From Actinomycetota bacterium (lineage in GTDB: Bacteria; Actinomycetota; Acidimicrobiia; Acidimicrobiales; RAAP-2): a stretch of 64,000 nucleotides of DNA. Within the stretch, counting starts at the first letter, position 1, and each line of letters opens with the position of its first letter. Both the position numbers and the translations under genes were made by a program. The stretch covers positions 21,643-85,642 of the forward strand of contig JAJPJV010000026.1 of NCBI GenBank assembly GCA_021324045.1, written 5' to 3'. Below are positions 22,203 through 31,450 of the stretch, one piece after another. The notes under the pieces are model-generated. The model was not told the origin of the DNA. It made no database searches and was given only the letters and a program-made list of their open reading frames with translations.

Positions 22203-23201
22203 TCAATCGAAGGCGATCGCGCTGAATTCGGCCAGCTTGTGCAGAGGATGAATGGCTTCGATCTTCCTGATGGTCCCCGACCGAGATCGCATGACGAGCG
22301 AATCAGTGCTCGCTCCCTGCTCGTGGTAGCGCACGCCCTGGAGGAGGTCGCCGTCGGTAATGCCGGTCGCCGCGAAGAAGCAGTTGTCGCTGCTCACGAG
22401 GTCATCGGTGGTCAGCACCGCGTCGAGGTCGTAGCCTGCTGCCAGCGCTGCCGCCCGTTCCTCCTCGTTGCGAGGCCAGAGCTTGCCTTGGATCTCGCCA
22501 CCCATGCACTTGAGGGCTGCGGCAGCGAGCACGCCCTCGGGTGTCCCGCCGACGCCGAAGAGGATGTCGGACCCGGACATGTCGGCGCGCCCGGTGGCGA
22601 TCGCGCCGGCGACGTCACCGTCGGTGATGAGCCGAATGCGGGCACCGGATCGCCGAACCTCTTCGATCAGGTTCGCGTGACGAGGACGGTCGAGGATGAC
22701 CGCGGTGAGATCCCTGACCGGCTTGCCGAGTGCCGCGGAGAGCGCGTGGAGGTTCTCAGTGGGAGAACGGTTGATGTCGACGACACCCTTGCCGCCGGGG
22801 CCAACCGCGAGCTTTTCCATGTAGACGCACGGACCGGGGTCGAAGAGACCCCCTCGCTCGGTCACCGCGATCACCGAGAGCGCCCCGCCGCGACCCAACG
22901 CCGTCAACGTCGTCCCATCGATCGGGTCGACGGCGATGTCCGTCATCGGCGGAGATCCATCCCCAATCCGTTCGCCGTTGTAGAGCATGGGGGCGTGGTC
23001 CTTCTCGCCCTCGCCGATGACCACGACGCCGTCCATCGACACCGACTGCAGCACCACTCGCATGGCGTTGACCGCCGCCGCGTCGGCGCCTTCCTTGTCA
23101 CCACGGCCCATCCACCGGCTCGCAGCCATCGCGGCGGCCTCGGTGACCCGTACGAGCTCAAGCGCCAGGTTGCGATCGGGAGCTTGGGGGTGCCTCGACA
23201 C
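22203..23201 (-). CDS. glpX: Fructose-1,6-bisphosphatase class II
   Basis: GlpX hydrolyses fructose-1,6-bisphosphate to fructose-6-phosphate in gluconeogenesis. The 332-residue protein shows the lithium-sensitive phosphatase signatures: [32 protein letters not shown] (metal-binding Asp pair), [11 protein letters not shown] and [23 protein letters not shown] at 23201 is preferred; TTG at 23210 would leave only 5 bp to the upstream limit of murA. Most actinobacteria rely on GlpX as their only FBPase. It is divergent from murA with overlapping promoters. Confidence 0.93.
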   Translation of the reverse strand: MSRHPQAPDRNLALELVRVTEAAAMAASRWMGRGDKEGADAAAVNAMRVVLQSVSMDGVVVIGEGEKDHAPMLYNGERIGDGSPPMTDIAVDPIDGTTLTALGRGGALSVIAVTERGGLFDPGPCVYMEKLAVGPGGKGVVDINRSPTENLHALSAALGKPVRDLTAVILDRPRHANLIEEVRRSGARIRLITDGDVAGAIATGRADMSGSDILFGVGGTPEGVLAAAALKCMGGEIQGKLWPRNEEERAAALAAGYDLDAVLTTDDLVSSDNCFFAATGITDGDLLQGVRYHEQGASTDSLVMRSRSGTIRKIEAIHPLHKLAEFSAIAFD

Positions 23202-23233
23202 TGGGGCCAACGATAGTGGGAGATACTGGCGCA

Positions 23234-24577
23234 GTGAATCGGTCCTACCTTTCAGGAGGCGGTGGCTCGGACCCGCCCAGGGGAACGGAGCGCGCCGGCG
23301 GGCCCGATCGGTTGCTCATCCGTGCCGGCGAGCCGCTGGCGGGGGTCGTCCGAGCTGGTGGTGCCAAGAACTCCGCGCTCAAGCTGATGGCTGCCTGCCT
23401 GCTCGCAGAGGGACGCCATGTGCTTCGCAACGTCCCGCGGATCACCGACGTCGAGATCATGACCGAGATGCTCACGGCGCTGGGCGTATCGGTGCGGCGC
23501 GAGCGCGGCGGTGACCTCCTCATCGACACCCCGCCAGCGGAGTCGCTTTCCCCTGAAGCCCCCTACGAGCTCGTCGAGCGGATGCGCGCCTCGGTGGTCG
23601 TGCTCGGTCCCCTCCTGGCACGGTGCGGCTGCGCTCGCCTCTCGATGCCCGGCGGCGATGACTTCGGTTCGCGGCCGATCGACTTCCACTTGAACGGGCT
23701 CGGGGCGATGGGAACCCGCTTCGAGATGCGTCACGGCTACATCCAGGGGGATGTGGGCGGTGGTGAGGGCCTCGGCAAGCTGGTGGGCACGCGGCTGGTG
23801 CTCGAATATCCGAGCCACACGGCGACGGACAACTTGATGATGGCCGCGGTCCTGGCGAAGGGAACCACGGTGATCGAGAACGCCGCGCGCGAACCAGAAG
23901 TGCAGGATCTCGCGGCGTACCTCAACCAGATGGGAGCGCGGGTCCGTGGGGCAGGGACTTCGCACATCGAAGTCGAAGGAGTCGATGCGCTCGCCCCAGC
24001 GAGCCACACGGTGATCCCAGACCGGGTGGTGTCGGGGACCTTCTTCGTCGCCGCTGGCCTGACCGGCGGAGACGTCGTGGTCGAAGATGCGCGCTTCGAC
24101 CATATGGAAATGCTCATCCGCAAGCTCTCGGCCATGGGTGTCGAGGTCCTCCAGACCGCAGAGGGGCTTCGGGCGCGCGCAACGGGCAGGTTGCGGGCGG
24201 TCGACGTCGCAACCCTGCCGTTCCCCGGAGTGGCGACCGATTACAAGCCCTTGCTCGTTACCATGCTCGCGGTTGCTGACGGGGTGTCGATCGTGACCGA
24301 GAATCTGTTCGAGGGCCGCTTCCGCTATATCGACGAGCTTCGCCGCATGGGCGGAGACATCCGTACCGAGGGCCACCACGTCGTGATCCGCGGTGTGCCG
24401 CGGTTGTCCGGGGCACGCGTCCGGGCACCGGATATTCGAGGCGGTGCCGCGCTGGCCCTCGCCGGTCTCGTCGCCGACGGTGAGACCGAGCTGCTTGGAG
24501 CTCGCCACATCGATCGCGGGTACGAGGACTTCGCTGGGAAGCTTCGCGCATTGGGCGCCCAGGTGGAGCGGTCATGA
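23234..24577 (+). CDS. murA: UDP-N-acetylglucosamine 1-carboxyvinyltransferase, Asp-type active site
   Basis: MurA transfers enolpyruvate from PEP to UDP-GlcNAc, the first committed step of peptidoglycan synthesis. The 447 residues include [19 protein letters not shown] near the N-terminus with the conserved Lys-Asn pair, and FPTDxQ-like [12 protein letters not shown]. The catalytic loop reads [13 protein letters not shown], with Asp142 where E. coli has Cys115. Mycobacterium tuberculosis MurA has the same Cys-to-Asp change and is insensitive to fosfomycin. GTG 23234 is chosen because GATACT (23222-23227) lies at -10 spacing, implying a leaderless mRNA; an in-frame GTG at 23216 is less likely. 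The stop overlaps meaB. Confidence 0.92.
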   Translation: MNRSYLSGGGGSDPPRGTERAGGPDRLLIRAGEPLAGVVRAGGAKNSALKLMAACLLAEGRHVLRNVPRITDVEIMTEMLTALGVSVRRERGGDLLIDTPPAESLSPEAPYELVERMRASVVVLGPLLARCGCARLSMPGGDDFGSRPIDFHLNGLGAMGTRFEMRHGYIQGDVGGGEGLGKLVGTRLVLEYPSHTATDNLMMAAVLAKGTTVIENAAREPEVQDLAAYLNQMGARVRGAGTSHIEVEGVDALAPASHTVIPDRVVSGTFFVAAGLTGGDVVVEDARFDHMEMLIRKLSAMGVEVLQTAEGLRARATGRLRAVDVATLPFPGVATDYKPLLVTMLAVADGVSIVTENLFEGRFRYIDELRRMGGDIRTEGHHVVIRGVPRLSGARVRAPDIRGGAALALAGLVADGETELLGARHIDRGYEDFAGKLRALGAQVERS

Positions 24578-25656
24578 CCCGCGCGACGCCGGAGACCGAT
24601 GGCGGCATTGACGGTGCCCAGCGCCTCATCAGCGCGGACGTACGAGGCTCGGTGGACGGGCCGAGCGTCGTACAGGGGCACAACCTGGCGGACGTCGAAG
24701 CACTCTTCGAGGCTGCACGTACCGGCGACCAGGCCGCCTTGGCACGACTCCTCTCGATGATCGAGCGGGGCGGTGACCACACACGCGCCGTCGCACGCCA
24801 TGCCTACCGCACCCCTCCTCCCTATACGGTTGGCCTGACCGGTGCCCCGGGTGCGGGGAAGTCCACGCTCGTCGACCAGTTGATCGACTTTGCCCGGGCG
24901 GGTTGGCCCGCGGTCGACGGGGCCGACGCCCAGCCCATCGAAGCCGTCGGCATCTTGGCCATCGACCCCACCTCGCCCAGGACCGGTGGCGCTCTCCTCG
25001 GTGACCGAGCGAGGATGCAACGGCACGCGACGGACCGCGCGGTGTTCATCCGCTCGATGGCCACTCGTGGAAACCTCGGTGGGCTGGCGCTCGCCGTCCC
25101 CGACGCGATCCGCGCCTTGGGCGCTGCTGGCAAGGCGGCCGTCCTCGTCGAGACCGTCGGTGTCGGGCAGATGGAGGTCGACGTCGCTTCAGCGACTGAC
25201 ACCACGATCGTCATCGTGACGCCTGGTTGGGGTGACGCGCTCCAGGCCAACAAGGCCGGCCTGTTCGAGGTCGCCGATCTCTTCGTCGTCAACAAAGCGG
25301 ATCGAGAGGGTGCTCGCCAGTCCGTCCGAGATCTCGAGCAGATGCTCGACCTGTCGGACTTCTCCTCGACGGGCGGTTGGCGGCCGCCGATCGTGGAGAC
25401 CGTTGCCACCGCTGGTCGGGGCATCGAGAGCCTCTGGGAGCAGGTCGCACGTCACCGCTGCTTCCTCGCGCGAAGCGGGGAGCTCGAGCGCCGGCGCTCG
25501 TTGCAGGTCGAGCAGGAGCTGCGAAGGGTGCTCGCAGCCCGGCTCGAGCACGACATCGAGGAAAGGGCGCGGGGGTCGCTGTTCGCAAGCGTCCTCGCGG
25601 AGCTCACCAGCGGCAGGATCGACCCCTATGAAGCGGCTGACCGTCTCCTGAACTGA
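24574..25656 (+). CDS. meaB: Methylmalonyl-CoA mutase-associated GTPase (MeaB/ArgK family)
   Basis: MeaB is a G3E GTPase chaperone that protects and reloads adenosylcobalamin in methylmalonyl-CoA mutase. The 360 residues contain Walker A TGAPGAGKST (about 89-97), ILAIDPTSPRTGGALLGDRARM, ETVGVGQMEVDVA and NKADREGA for guanine specificity. The N-terminal 60 residues are longer than in M. extorquens MeaB. ATG overlaps the murA TGA. No mutase genes are nearby, so its client must be encoded elsewhere. A C-terminal dimerisation arm (LEHDIEERARGSLFASVLAELTSG) is present. Confidence 0.92.
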   Translation: MTRATPETDGGIDGAQRLISADVRGSVDGPSVVQGHNLADVEALFEAARTGDQAALARLLSMIERGGDHTRAVARHAYRTPPPYTVGLTGAPGAGKSTLVDQLIDFARAGWPAVDGADAQPIEAVGILAIDPTSPRTGGALLGDRARMQRHATDRAVFIRSMATRGNLGGLALAVPDAIRALGAAGKAAVLVETVGVGQMEVDVASATDTTIVIVTPGWGDALQANKAGLFEVADLFVVNKADREGARQSVRDLEQMLDLSDFSSTGGWRPPIVETVATAGRGIESLWEQVARHRCFLARSGELERRRSLQVEQELRRVLAARLEHDIEERARGSLFASVLAELTSGRIDPYEAADRLLN

Positions 25657-25657
25657 G

Positions 25658-27499
25658 GTGTCTTCGGCTGTGTCCATGTCCGGCAGCGCCGAGCCCGTCC
25701 GGGAGCAGCCTCGCCCCCGGCGGGGCGTCGGTTCCGCGCGCTGGTACCAGCACGCAGTCTTCTACGAAGTCTTCCTTCGCGGCTTCTTCGACGCGAACGA
25801 CGACGGCATCGGAGACGTGCCCGGCCTTCGTCAGAAGCTCGACTATCTCCAATGGCTCGGTATCGACTGCGTGTGGCTGTTGCCCTTCTATCCCTCGCCG
25901 TTGCGCGACGGCGGTTACGACATCAGCGATTTCTTCAATGTCCACCCTGACTACGGAACGCTCAAGGACGTGGTCGACCTCCTCGAAGACGGTCATGCGC
26001 GTGGAATTCGCTTCATCGCCGACCTCGTCGTGAACCACACCAGCGATCAGCACCCGTGGTTCATCGAGTCTCGCTCCAGTCGCGACAACCCCAAGGCGGA
26101 CTGGTATGTCTGGAACGACGACGATCAACGCTGGCCCGAAGCGCGCGTCGTCTTCAGCGACGTCGAACGTTCCAACTGGACCTGGGACCCCATCCGGCAG
26201 CAGTACTACTGGCACCGCTTCTACTCTCATCAGCCAGATCTCAACTACGAGAACCCTGAGCTGGCTGACGAGATGGTGCGCCTGCTGCGCTTCTGGCTCG
26301 ACGTCGGGTTCGATGGCTTTCGGCTCGACGCGGTGCCCTATCTCTTCCAGCGCGATGGGACGAGCGGGGAGCACCTACCCGAAACCCACATGTTCATCAG
26401 GCGGCTTCGCAAGGAGATCGAAGCGGAGTACCCCGGGCGGATCCTGCTCGCGGAAGCCAACGGCTGGCCTGCCGACGTCGCCGACTATTTCGGGAACGGC
26501 GATGAGTGCCACCTGTGCTTCCACTTCCCGCTGATGCCCAGGCTGTTCATGGCGGTTCGGCGTGAGCAGCGCTATCCGATCACCGAGATCCTGAGCCAGA
26601 CCCCGGACATCCCCGAGGGCTGCCAGTGGGCGATCTTCCTCCGCAATCACGACGAGCTCACCCTCGAGCAGGTGAGCGAAGAGGACCGTGACTACCTGTT
26701 CTCGGAGTACGCGAAGGATCCTCGGATGAAGCGTCACATGGGGATCGGTCGCAGACTGGCCCCGCTTCTCGATGGAGACCGCAGGCTCGCCGAATTGCTC
26801 TACGCGTTGGTGCTGTCATTGCCGGGGAGTCCGGTCATCTATTACGGCGACGAACTGCTGATCGGTGACAACATCTACCTCGGCGACCGTGACTCGGTTC
26901 GGACACCGATGCAATGGTCACCAGACCGCAACGGGGGCTTTTCGCGGGCTGACTTTGCCCAGCTGTACCTCCCACCCCTCATGGACCCGGTCTACGGCTA
27001 CCAGGCAGTCAACGTCGAGGCGCAGCTTCGCAATCCGGGTTCCTTCCTCCACTGGCTCCGAGGCATGCTCGTCCATCGTCGGGCTCTGCCCGTGCTCGGT
27101 GTCGGCACGATGGAGACACTGCCCTGCCCGAACCCCTCGATTCTGGCGTTCATCCGTGCGGGGGAAGTCGGTGAAGATCGCGAGAATAGCGATGACGCGG
27201 GTCTCGAGCCCTCGGCCGCCGAAGGGAAGAGAACCCAGGCGGTCTTGTGCATCCACAACCTGAGCCGTTTTGCCCAGCCTGCCGAGCTCCAGATCACCAA
27301 GTGGGCGGGTACCACCCCGATCGAGGTCCTTGGGCGCGTGCCGTTCCCCCCGATCGACGAACGTCCTTACACCGTGACCCTTGGCCCCTACGGGTACCTG
27401 TGGCTGGAGCTCTCCGGGCCGGAGCCTGCGTCCGGGTCCGCCGGGACGGAAACCCTCCATCCGGTGCTGGTTCCGAAGGGGCCCATGGAGGGTCGATGA
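25658..27499 (+). CDS. treS: Trehalose synthase (maltose alpha-D-glucosyltransferase), GH13
   Basis: TreS interconverts maltose and trehalose. The 613 residues form a GH13 barrel starting WYQHAVFYEVFLRGFFDANDDGIGD. The catalytic nucleophile is Asp224 (DGFRLDAVPY), the acid/base Glu266 (LLAEANGWP), and the transition-state Asp332 (LRNHDELT). GDRDSVRTPMQWSPDRNGGFSRAD is TreS-specific and separates it from other GH13 enzymes. The C-terminal beta domain contains an extra acidic loop near residue 510. GTG starts 1 bp after the meaB stop region. A maltokinase-like gene follows, as in mycobacterial treS-pep2, part of the GlgE route to glucan. Confidence 0.93.
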   Translation: MSSAVSMSGSAEPVREQPRPRRGVGSARWYQHAVFYEVFLRGFFDANDDGIGDVPGLRQKLDYLQWLGIDCVWLLPFYPSPLRDGGYDISDFFNVHPDYGTLKDVVDLLEDGHARGIRFIADLVVNHTSDQHPWFIESRSSRDNPKADWYVWNDDDQRWPEARVVFSDVERSNWTWDPIRQQYYWHRFYSHQPDLNYENPELADEMVRLLRFWLDVGFDGFRLDAVPYLFQRDGTSGEHLPETHMFIRRLRKEIEAEYPGRILLAEANGWPADVADYFGNGDECHLCFHFPLMPRLFMAVRREQRYPITEILSQTPDIPEGCQWAIFLRNHDELTLEQVSEEDRDYLFSEYAKDPRMKRHMGIGRRLAPLLDGDRRLAELLYALVLSLPGSPVIYYGDELLIGDNIYLGDRDSVRTPMQWSPDRNGGFSRADFAQLYLPPLMDPVYGYQAVNVEAQLRNPGSFLHWLRGMLVHRRALPVLGVGTMETLPCPNPSILAFIRAGEVGEDRENSDDAGLEPSAAEGKRTQAVLCIHNLSRFAQPAELQITKWAGTTPIEVLGRVPFPPIDERPYTVTLGPYGYLWLELSGPEPASGSAGTETLHPVLVPKGPMEGR

Positions 27500-27512
27500 C
27501 GGGTCCAAGGTG

Positions 27513-28784
27513 ATGGCAGAGATCAACGAGGGACTGCGGTCCTCGCTCGCTGCACTGATCTCGACGTGGGCGGCGCGCCGGACCGAGCGCGCCCGCCGCC
27601 GTGACCTCGAACGCGTGGCCGCGGCGAGCGTCGACCTGCCGGTTCACGTCGAAGAGGTCGCCATGCTGCGCCCAGGGCGGCCCGGGCTCCTCGATGTCGT
27701 CGCGGCGGTCGGAGACCGAACCGCTCACGCGGTGCTGGGGCTCCTGCCTCCCGACGCCGCTGACGCTCGTCGCCCGCTTCCCGGAGAAGACGCACCACTG
27801 GGCACCCTTGAGGACGGGGACGGCCCAGCGGTCGTCGTCGACGCGCTCTACGACACGGCGCTCGCTCCGCTGGTCCTCGACGCCATCGTCCCCCGGGACG
27901 AGCCAGCGGTGCTCGAAGTCGTCACCGATGATGATTCAGGGACCGTGCTCGTCTTCGACGCGTGCTGCCTCACGGTGTTCACTTGGCTCGCCGAAGGTCC
28001 CGATCCCTCGGTCGAGTTGCTCGTCGCGCTTGACGAAGCCGGCTTCAATCATCTTGCAGCACCGCTGGGGTTGTGGCGGCGTCACGGACGCGACCTCGGC
28101 GTCGTTCAGGAGCGCCTGGCGGGGAGTTCCGGTGGCATGGCGGTGGCGCTCACCTCGTTGCGCGACCTCTACGCCGCCGGTGGCGCGCCGGAGGATGCCG
28201 GTGGGGACTTCGCGACCGAAGCCAACGCGATCGGCACGATGACCGCTCGCATGCACCTTGCGCTCGAACGGGCATTCGGGCACGAACCGCTCGACGTCAC
28301 CAGCTGGTGCAGCGACGTCGAGTCTGCGGTGCGGAGGTGGGATCCGTCCCTCCTCGATGCCGTGCCGATCGTCGAGACCCTTTCGCACGTGCGCCGCGCA
28401 GGTCACGACCTCGTCGCGATCAGGACTCACGGCGATCTCGAACTCGGCCGGATCGCGCGTACCGATCACGGTTGGGTCGTGGTTGACTTCTCGGTCACCC
28501 GGGCGGGCCTGCGTTCGCCCCTGGCGGACGTGGCCGACATGGCGGCTTCCTTCCATCGGGTTGCGCTCGTCGAGGCGACCGAGAACCATCCGGCTGGTCG
28601 GGCCGCGTTGGTCGCCCTGGCTCAGGCCTGGGAAGACCGAAACCGCAAGGCCTTGCTCGCCGGCTACCTGTCGACCCCTGGGATCGAAGCGCTCGTGCCG
28701 TCCGAACGACGTCTTGTCGAGGACGTCGTGGCGGTATATGAGCTGCAACGTGCAGCGACGGGTGGAAGCGTGAAGCAGACGTGA
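27513..28784 (+). CDS. Maltokinase-like protein with altered catalytic motifs
   Basis: The 423-residue protein lies 14 bp after treS, where actinobacteria usually encode maltokinase (Mak/Pep2), which phosphorylates maltose for GlgE. The C-terminal lobe has RTHGDLELGRIARTDHGWVVVDFSV, aligning with the family consensus HGDLHLGQxLRTxxGWxxIDFEGEP. The catalytic Asp308 (HGD) and the DF aspartate (Asp325) are kept, but the family His becomes Glu310, Gln becomes Arg313 and Glu-Gly becomes Ser-Val. The N-terminal cap, where the ATP lobe should be, is hard to recognise. It may be a divergent maltokinase or a non-catalytic partner of TreS. ATG 27513 has CCAAGG upstream. Confidence 0.6.
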   Translation: MAEINEGLRSSLAALISTWAARRTERARRRDLERVAAASVDLPVHVEEVAMLRPGRPGLLDVVAAVGDRTAHAVLGLLPPDAADARRPLPGEDAPLGTLEDGDGPAVVVDALYDTALAPLVLDAIVPRDEPAVLEVVTDDDSGTVLVFDACCLTVFTWLAEGPDPSVELLVALDEAGFNHLAAPLGLWRRHGRDLGVVQERLAGSSGGMAVALTSLRDLYAAGGAPEDAGGDFATEANAIGTMTARMHLALERAFGHEPLDVTSWCSDVESAVRRWDPSLLDAVPIVETLSHVRRAGHDLVAIRTHGDLELGRIARTDHGWVVVDFSVTRAGLRSPLADVADMAASFHRVALVEATENHPAGRAALVALAQAWEDRNRKALLAGYLSTPGIEALVPSERRLVEDVVAVYELQRAATGGSVKQT

Positions 28785-28800
28785 CGACCGTGGAGGCGCA

Positions 28801-29850
28801 ATGAGACTTGGTCTGTTGACAGGCGGTGGTGACTGCCCCGGCCTCAATGCAGTCATTCGTGCCGTTGTGATTGCCGGTCATGTCGTCCACAGGGACGACG
28901 CCGTCGGCTTCCTCGACGGCTGGCGGGGAGTGCTCGAGGACCGCTGCACAACCTTGGACCCGGATCGGTGCGCAGACCTCTTGCCCGTCGGAGGCACGGT
29001 GCTCGGGACCTCTCGCACCAATCCCTTCGCCGAGCCCGAAGGTCCGGAGCGGCTGATGGCGACCGTCGAACGGCGCAAGGTCGAAGCAATGATCGTGATC
29101 GGCGGCGAAGACACCCTCGGCGTCGCGCACCGAATGCACTCGATGGGACTGCCCGTCGTCGGCGTGCCGAAGACGATCGACAACGACCTCTCGGCCACAG
29201 AGGTGACTTTCGGCTTCGATACCGCGGTGCAGACCGCCACCGACGCCATCGATCGTCTCCGCACGACGGCTGAGTCCCATCACCGGGTCATCGTGTGCGA
29301 GGTCATGGGGCGCCACGCAGGATGGATCGCCACCCAAGCCGGCATTGCCGGGGGAGCGGCGGAGATCTTGGTCCCAGAGGTCCCCTTCGACATGGATCAG
29401 GTCTGTGAGCGTTTGGTGCGCCGGCACGAGCGCGGCCGGTTTTTCTCTGTGGTCGTGATCTCCGAGGGTGCGTTCCCGCTGAGCGGCCCTGATGCCGAGT
29501 CAGCGCGACGGGCGACGGCAACCGACAGCACTGACCAGTTCGGTCACGTCCGGCTGGGAGGGATAGGCGCCTGGTTGGCGAGCGAGATCGAACGGCGAAC
29601 CGGGTACGAGTCCCGGGTCACGACGCTCGGCCACGTCCAACGTGGCGGGACCCCGACTGCCTTCGACCGTGTGCTCGCAACTCGCTTCGGCGTCGCCGCG
29701 GTGGCCGCTGCGCACGACGGGGCGTTCGGCACGATGGTTGCCCTCCAGGCCGGAGCCATCGTCCGCGTCCCCCTCGAGTCAGCCATCACCGCCCCCAAGA
29801 CGCTGGATCTGAGCCTCCTCGAGGACGTCGCCGCACCGTTCCTCGGGTAG
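28801..29850 (+). CDS. pfkA: 6-phosphofructokinase, probably pyrophosphate-dependent
   Basis: The enzyme phosphorylates fructose-6-phosphate. The 349 residues start MRLGLLTGGGDCPGLNAVIR and include PKTIDNDL, GRHAGWIATQAG and LGHVQRGGTPTAFDR. The phosphoryl-donor loop reads GGEDT with Asp104, and Lys124 precedes TIDND. In the PFK family, Gly104/Gly124 marks ATP enzymes while Asp104/Lys124 marks PPi enzymes, as in Amycolatopsis. This points to reversible PPi-PFK activity. GGAGG lies 4 bp before the ATG. With glpX and treS nearby, the region serves sugar storage and glycolysis. Confidence 0.88.
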   Translation: MRLGLLTGGGDCPGLNAVIRAVVIAGHVVHRDDAVGFLDGWRGVLEDRCTTLDPDRCADLLPVGGTVLGTSRTNPFAEPEGPERLMATVERRKVEAMIVIGGEDTLGVAHRMHSMGLPVVGVPKTIDNDLSATEVTFGFDTAVQTATDAIDRLRTTAESHHRVIVCEVMGRHAGWIATQAGIAGGAAEILVPEVPFDMDQVCERLVRRHERGRFFSVVVISEGAFPLSGPDAESARRATATDSTDQFGHVRLGGIGAWLASEIERRTGYESRVTTLGHVQRGGTPTAFDRVLATRFGVAAVAAAHDGAFGTMVALQAGAIVRVPLESAITAPKTLDLSLLEDVAAPFLG

Positions 29851-29879
29851 TGCTCGCGCCTCTCGCGCAGTGGCACCGC

Positions 29880-30863
29880 TCAGGCGGCGGAGACCTTCAG
29901 GCGGAGGTCCTCGGCGGCCATCTCGGGTGCCACGATGTTGATCGCGACGCCGGTTCCCATCTCGAACCCGGCGATCGTCGTGACCTTGGGCCAGACGTGA
30001 GTGTGCCAGTGGTACGGCTCGTTCCCGCGGTAGGGAGCTGAGTGGAACACGATGTTGTAGGCGACGTCTCCCAGTCGGTCGCGGAGGGTTCTCAGGCTGT
30101 GCTTGAGGGCCCTTCCCACCGAGACCAGGTCCTCGGTCGGGCTGCGGTAGAGGTGTGCACTGTGCCCTCGGGGGATGACCAGCATCTCGTAGGGAACGGC
30201 GCTCCAGAACGGGCAGATCACGACCGTGCGATCGTCAGCGAAGATCACCCGGTGTCCGGCCGCTTCCTCAGCCTCTACCGTCGTGCACAACAGGCATCCG
30301 CCGCCGAAGCGGGCGAAGCGCGCCTGTTCTTCCGCGAGCTCGCGCGGGACGAAGGAAAGGCCGAGCAGCTGTCCGTGAGGATGTTCCAGGGATGCGCCAG
30401 CCTCCCTGCCGAAGTTCACGATGGCTTGGCTGTAACGGAGGTTCGGATGCTGGGAGTGCTCCTCGATCCGGTCCCTCAGTGCTGCCATCACCAGGCCGGC
30501 CTGTTCGTCCCCGATCATCGCCCAGGAGGCATCGTGATCCGGCGAGAGCACGAGCACCTCGTGGATCCCGCCGGCTGTTGCCTGTGTGAAGACTGGCCCA
30601 CGGTTGACGACAACGAACGGATCGTCGCCCTCGAACGCAGGGTAGAGGTTCGGGACGACCCTGACGAGCCAGTTCCCCGATGGTCCGTAGGTCTCGAGCG
30701 CCGGAGGCGTCGCTTCCTCGTGGCCCGGGCAGAAAGGGCAGGGACGGCTCGTGTCGTGTTGGACGGGAGCGCTCCTGCTGAGGAAGGCATACGGCCGGGT
30801 GGCCCGCGCGGAGGTCACGACGACCCAACGTCCGCTGAGGGGGTCGAGCCGCAGCTCACTCAT
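29880..30863 (-). CDS. galT: Galactose-1-phosphate uridylyltransferase
   Basis: GalT exchanges UMP between UDP-glucose and galactose-1-phosphate in the Leloir pathway. The 327-residue protein has MSELRLDPLSGRWVVV at the start, CPFCPGHE (zinc-binding Cys pair), the catalytic HPH in ASLEHPHGQLLGL and a C-terminal HIT-like repeat (FHSAPYRGNEPYHWHTHVWPK). ATG at 30863 starts the conserved region; the frame extends to 30926. It converges on pfkA with a 29-bp gap. No galK or galE is adjacent, so a role in general sugar-1-phosphate nucleotidyl transfer is possible. Confidence 0.88.
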   Translation of the reverse strand: MSELRLDPLSGRWVVVTSARATRPYAFLSRSAPVQHDTSRPCPFCPGHEEATPPALETYGPSGNWLVRVVPNLYPAFEGDDPFVVVNRGPVFTQATAGGIHEVLVLSPDHDASWAMIGDEQAGLVMAALRDRIEEHSQHPNLRYSQAIVNFGREAGASLEHPHGQLLGLSFVPRELAEEQARFARFGGGCLLCTTVEAEEAAGHRVIFADDRTVVICPFWSAVPYEMLVIPRGHSAHLYRSPTEDLVSVGRALKHSLRTLRDRLGDVAYNIVFHSAPYRGNEPYHWHTHVWPKVTTIAGFEMGTGVAINIVAPEMAAEDLRLKVSAA

Positions 30864-30955
30864 TGCTGGACCTGAGATGTTGTGAACGTGGCCATTTGTG
30901 TCCAACCGTATCGCCCTGCCGGGCATGTTCGGTAGACGGTGGGCACAATTCTGCG

Positions 30956-31450
30956 GTGCTCGTCGCAGCCGATCGCCCGACCGGAGCAGGCTTCGATGTC
31001 CTCCTCATCGCTCACGTGGCGTCGGTCATGGTCGGGTTCGGGGCGATCCTCGCCAGCGGCGTGCAGGCGGGGCGCGGGCTTCGAGTCAAAGACGGCGTGC
31101 CAGTGCCGGTCGCGCTCGTGCGTTATTACCGCCCCGGACCCGCTTTGGCCGGTCGAGTGGTCTACCTGGTGCCCCTGTTGGGGGTGGGATTGCTCGCGGA
31201 TTCCCGGGGCGTATTCGGCGTCGAGGATCTCTGGGTCGTTCTCGGCATCATGTGCTGGGTGGTCGCGGTCGGAGTGGCAGAGGGCGTGCTGTGGCCCGCC
31301 GAGCGCCAGATCAAGCGCCGTTTCCTGGCCAGGGCGGAGTTGGTCATGACGCCGGCCTTGCGCCGGCAGTGCCGGTCCGTTTGCCTCTCCTCAGGGCTGG
31401 TGGTTGCGATCGCGCTCGTTGCCATCGTCATGATGGTCTGGCAGCCCTGA
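30956..31450 (+). CDS. DUF2269/CopD-like integral membrane protein
   Basis: The 164-residue protein has four hydrophobic segments (about residues 13-35, 63-83, 90-110 and 142-162). The first contains LLIAHVASVMVGFGAILASG, typical of the DUF2269 / putative copper-resistance D fold. GTG 30956 is chosen because CACAAT at about 30946 sits at -10 distance, suggesting a leaderless message; in-frame starts back to 30863 would overlap galT. Function is unknown. Its 3' end overlaps the convergent precorrin-2 dehydrogenase gene by 60 bp. Confidence 0.6.
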   Translation: MLVAADRPTGAGFDVLLIAHVASVMVGFGAILASGVQAGRGLRVKDGVPVPVALVRYYRPGPALAGRVVYLVPLLGVGLLADSRGVFGVEDLWVVLGIMCWVVAVGVAEGVLWPAERQIKRRFLARAELVMTPALRRQCRSVCLSSGLVVAIALVAIVMMVWQP

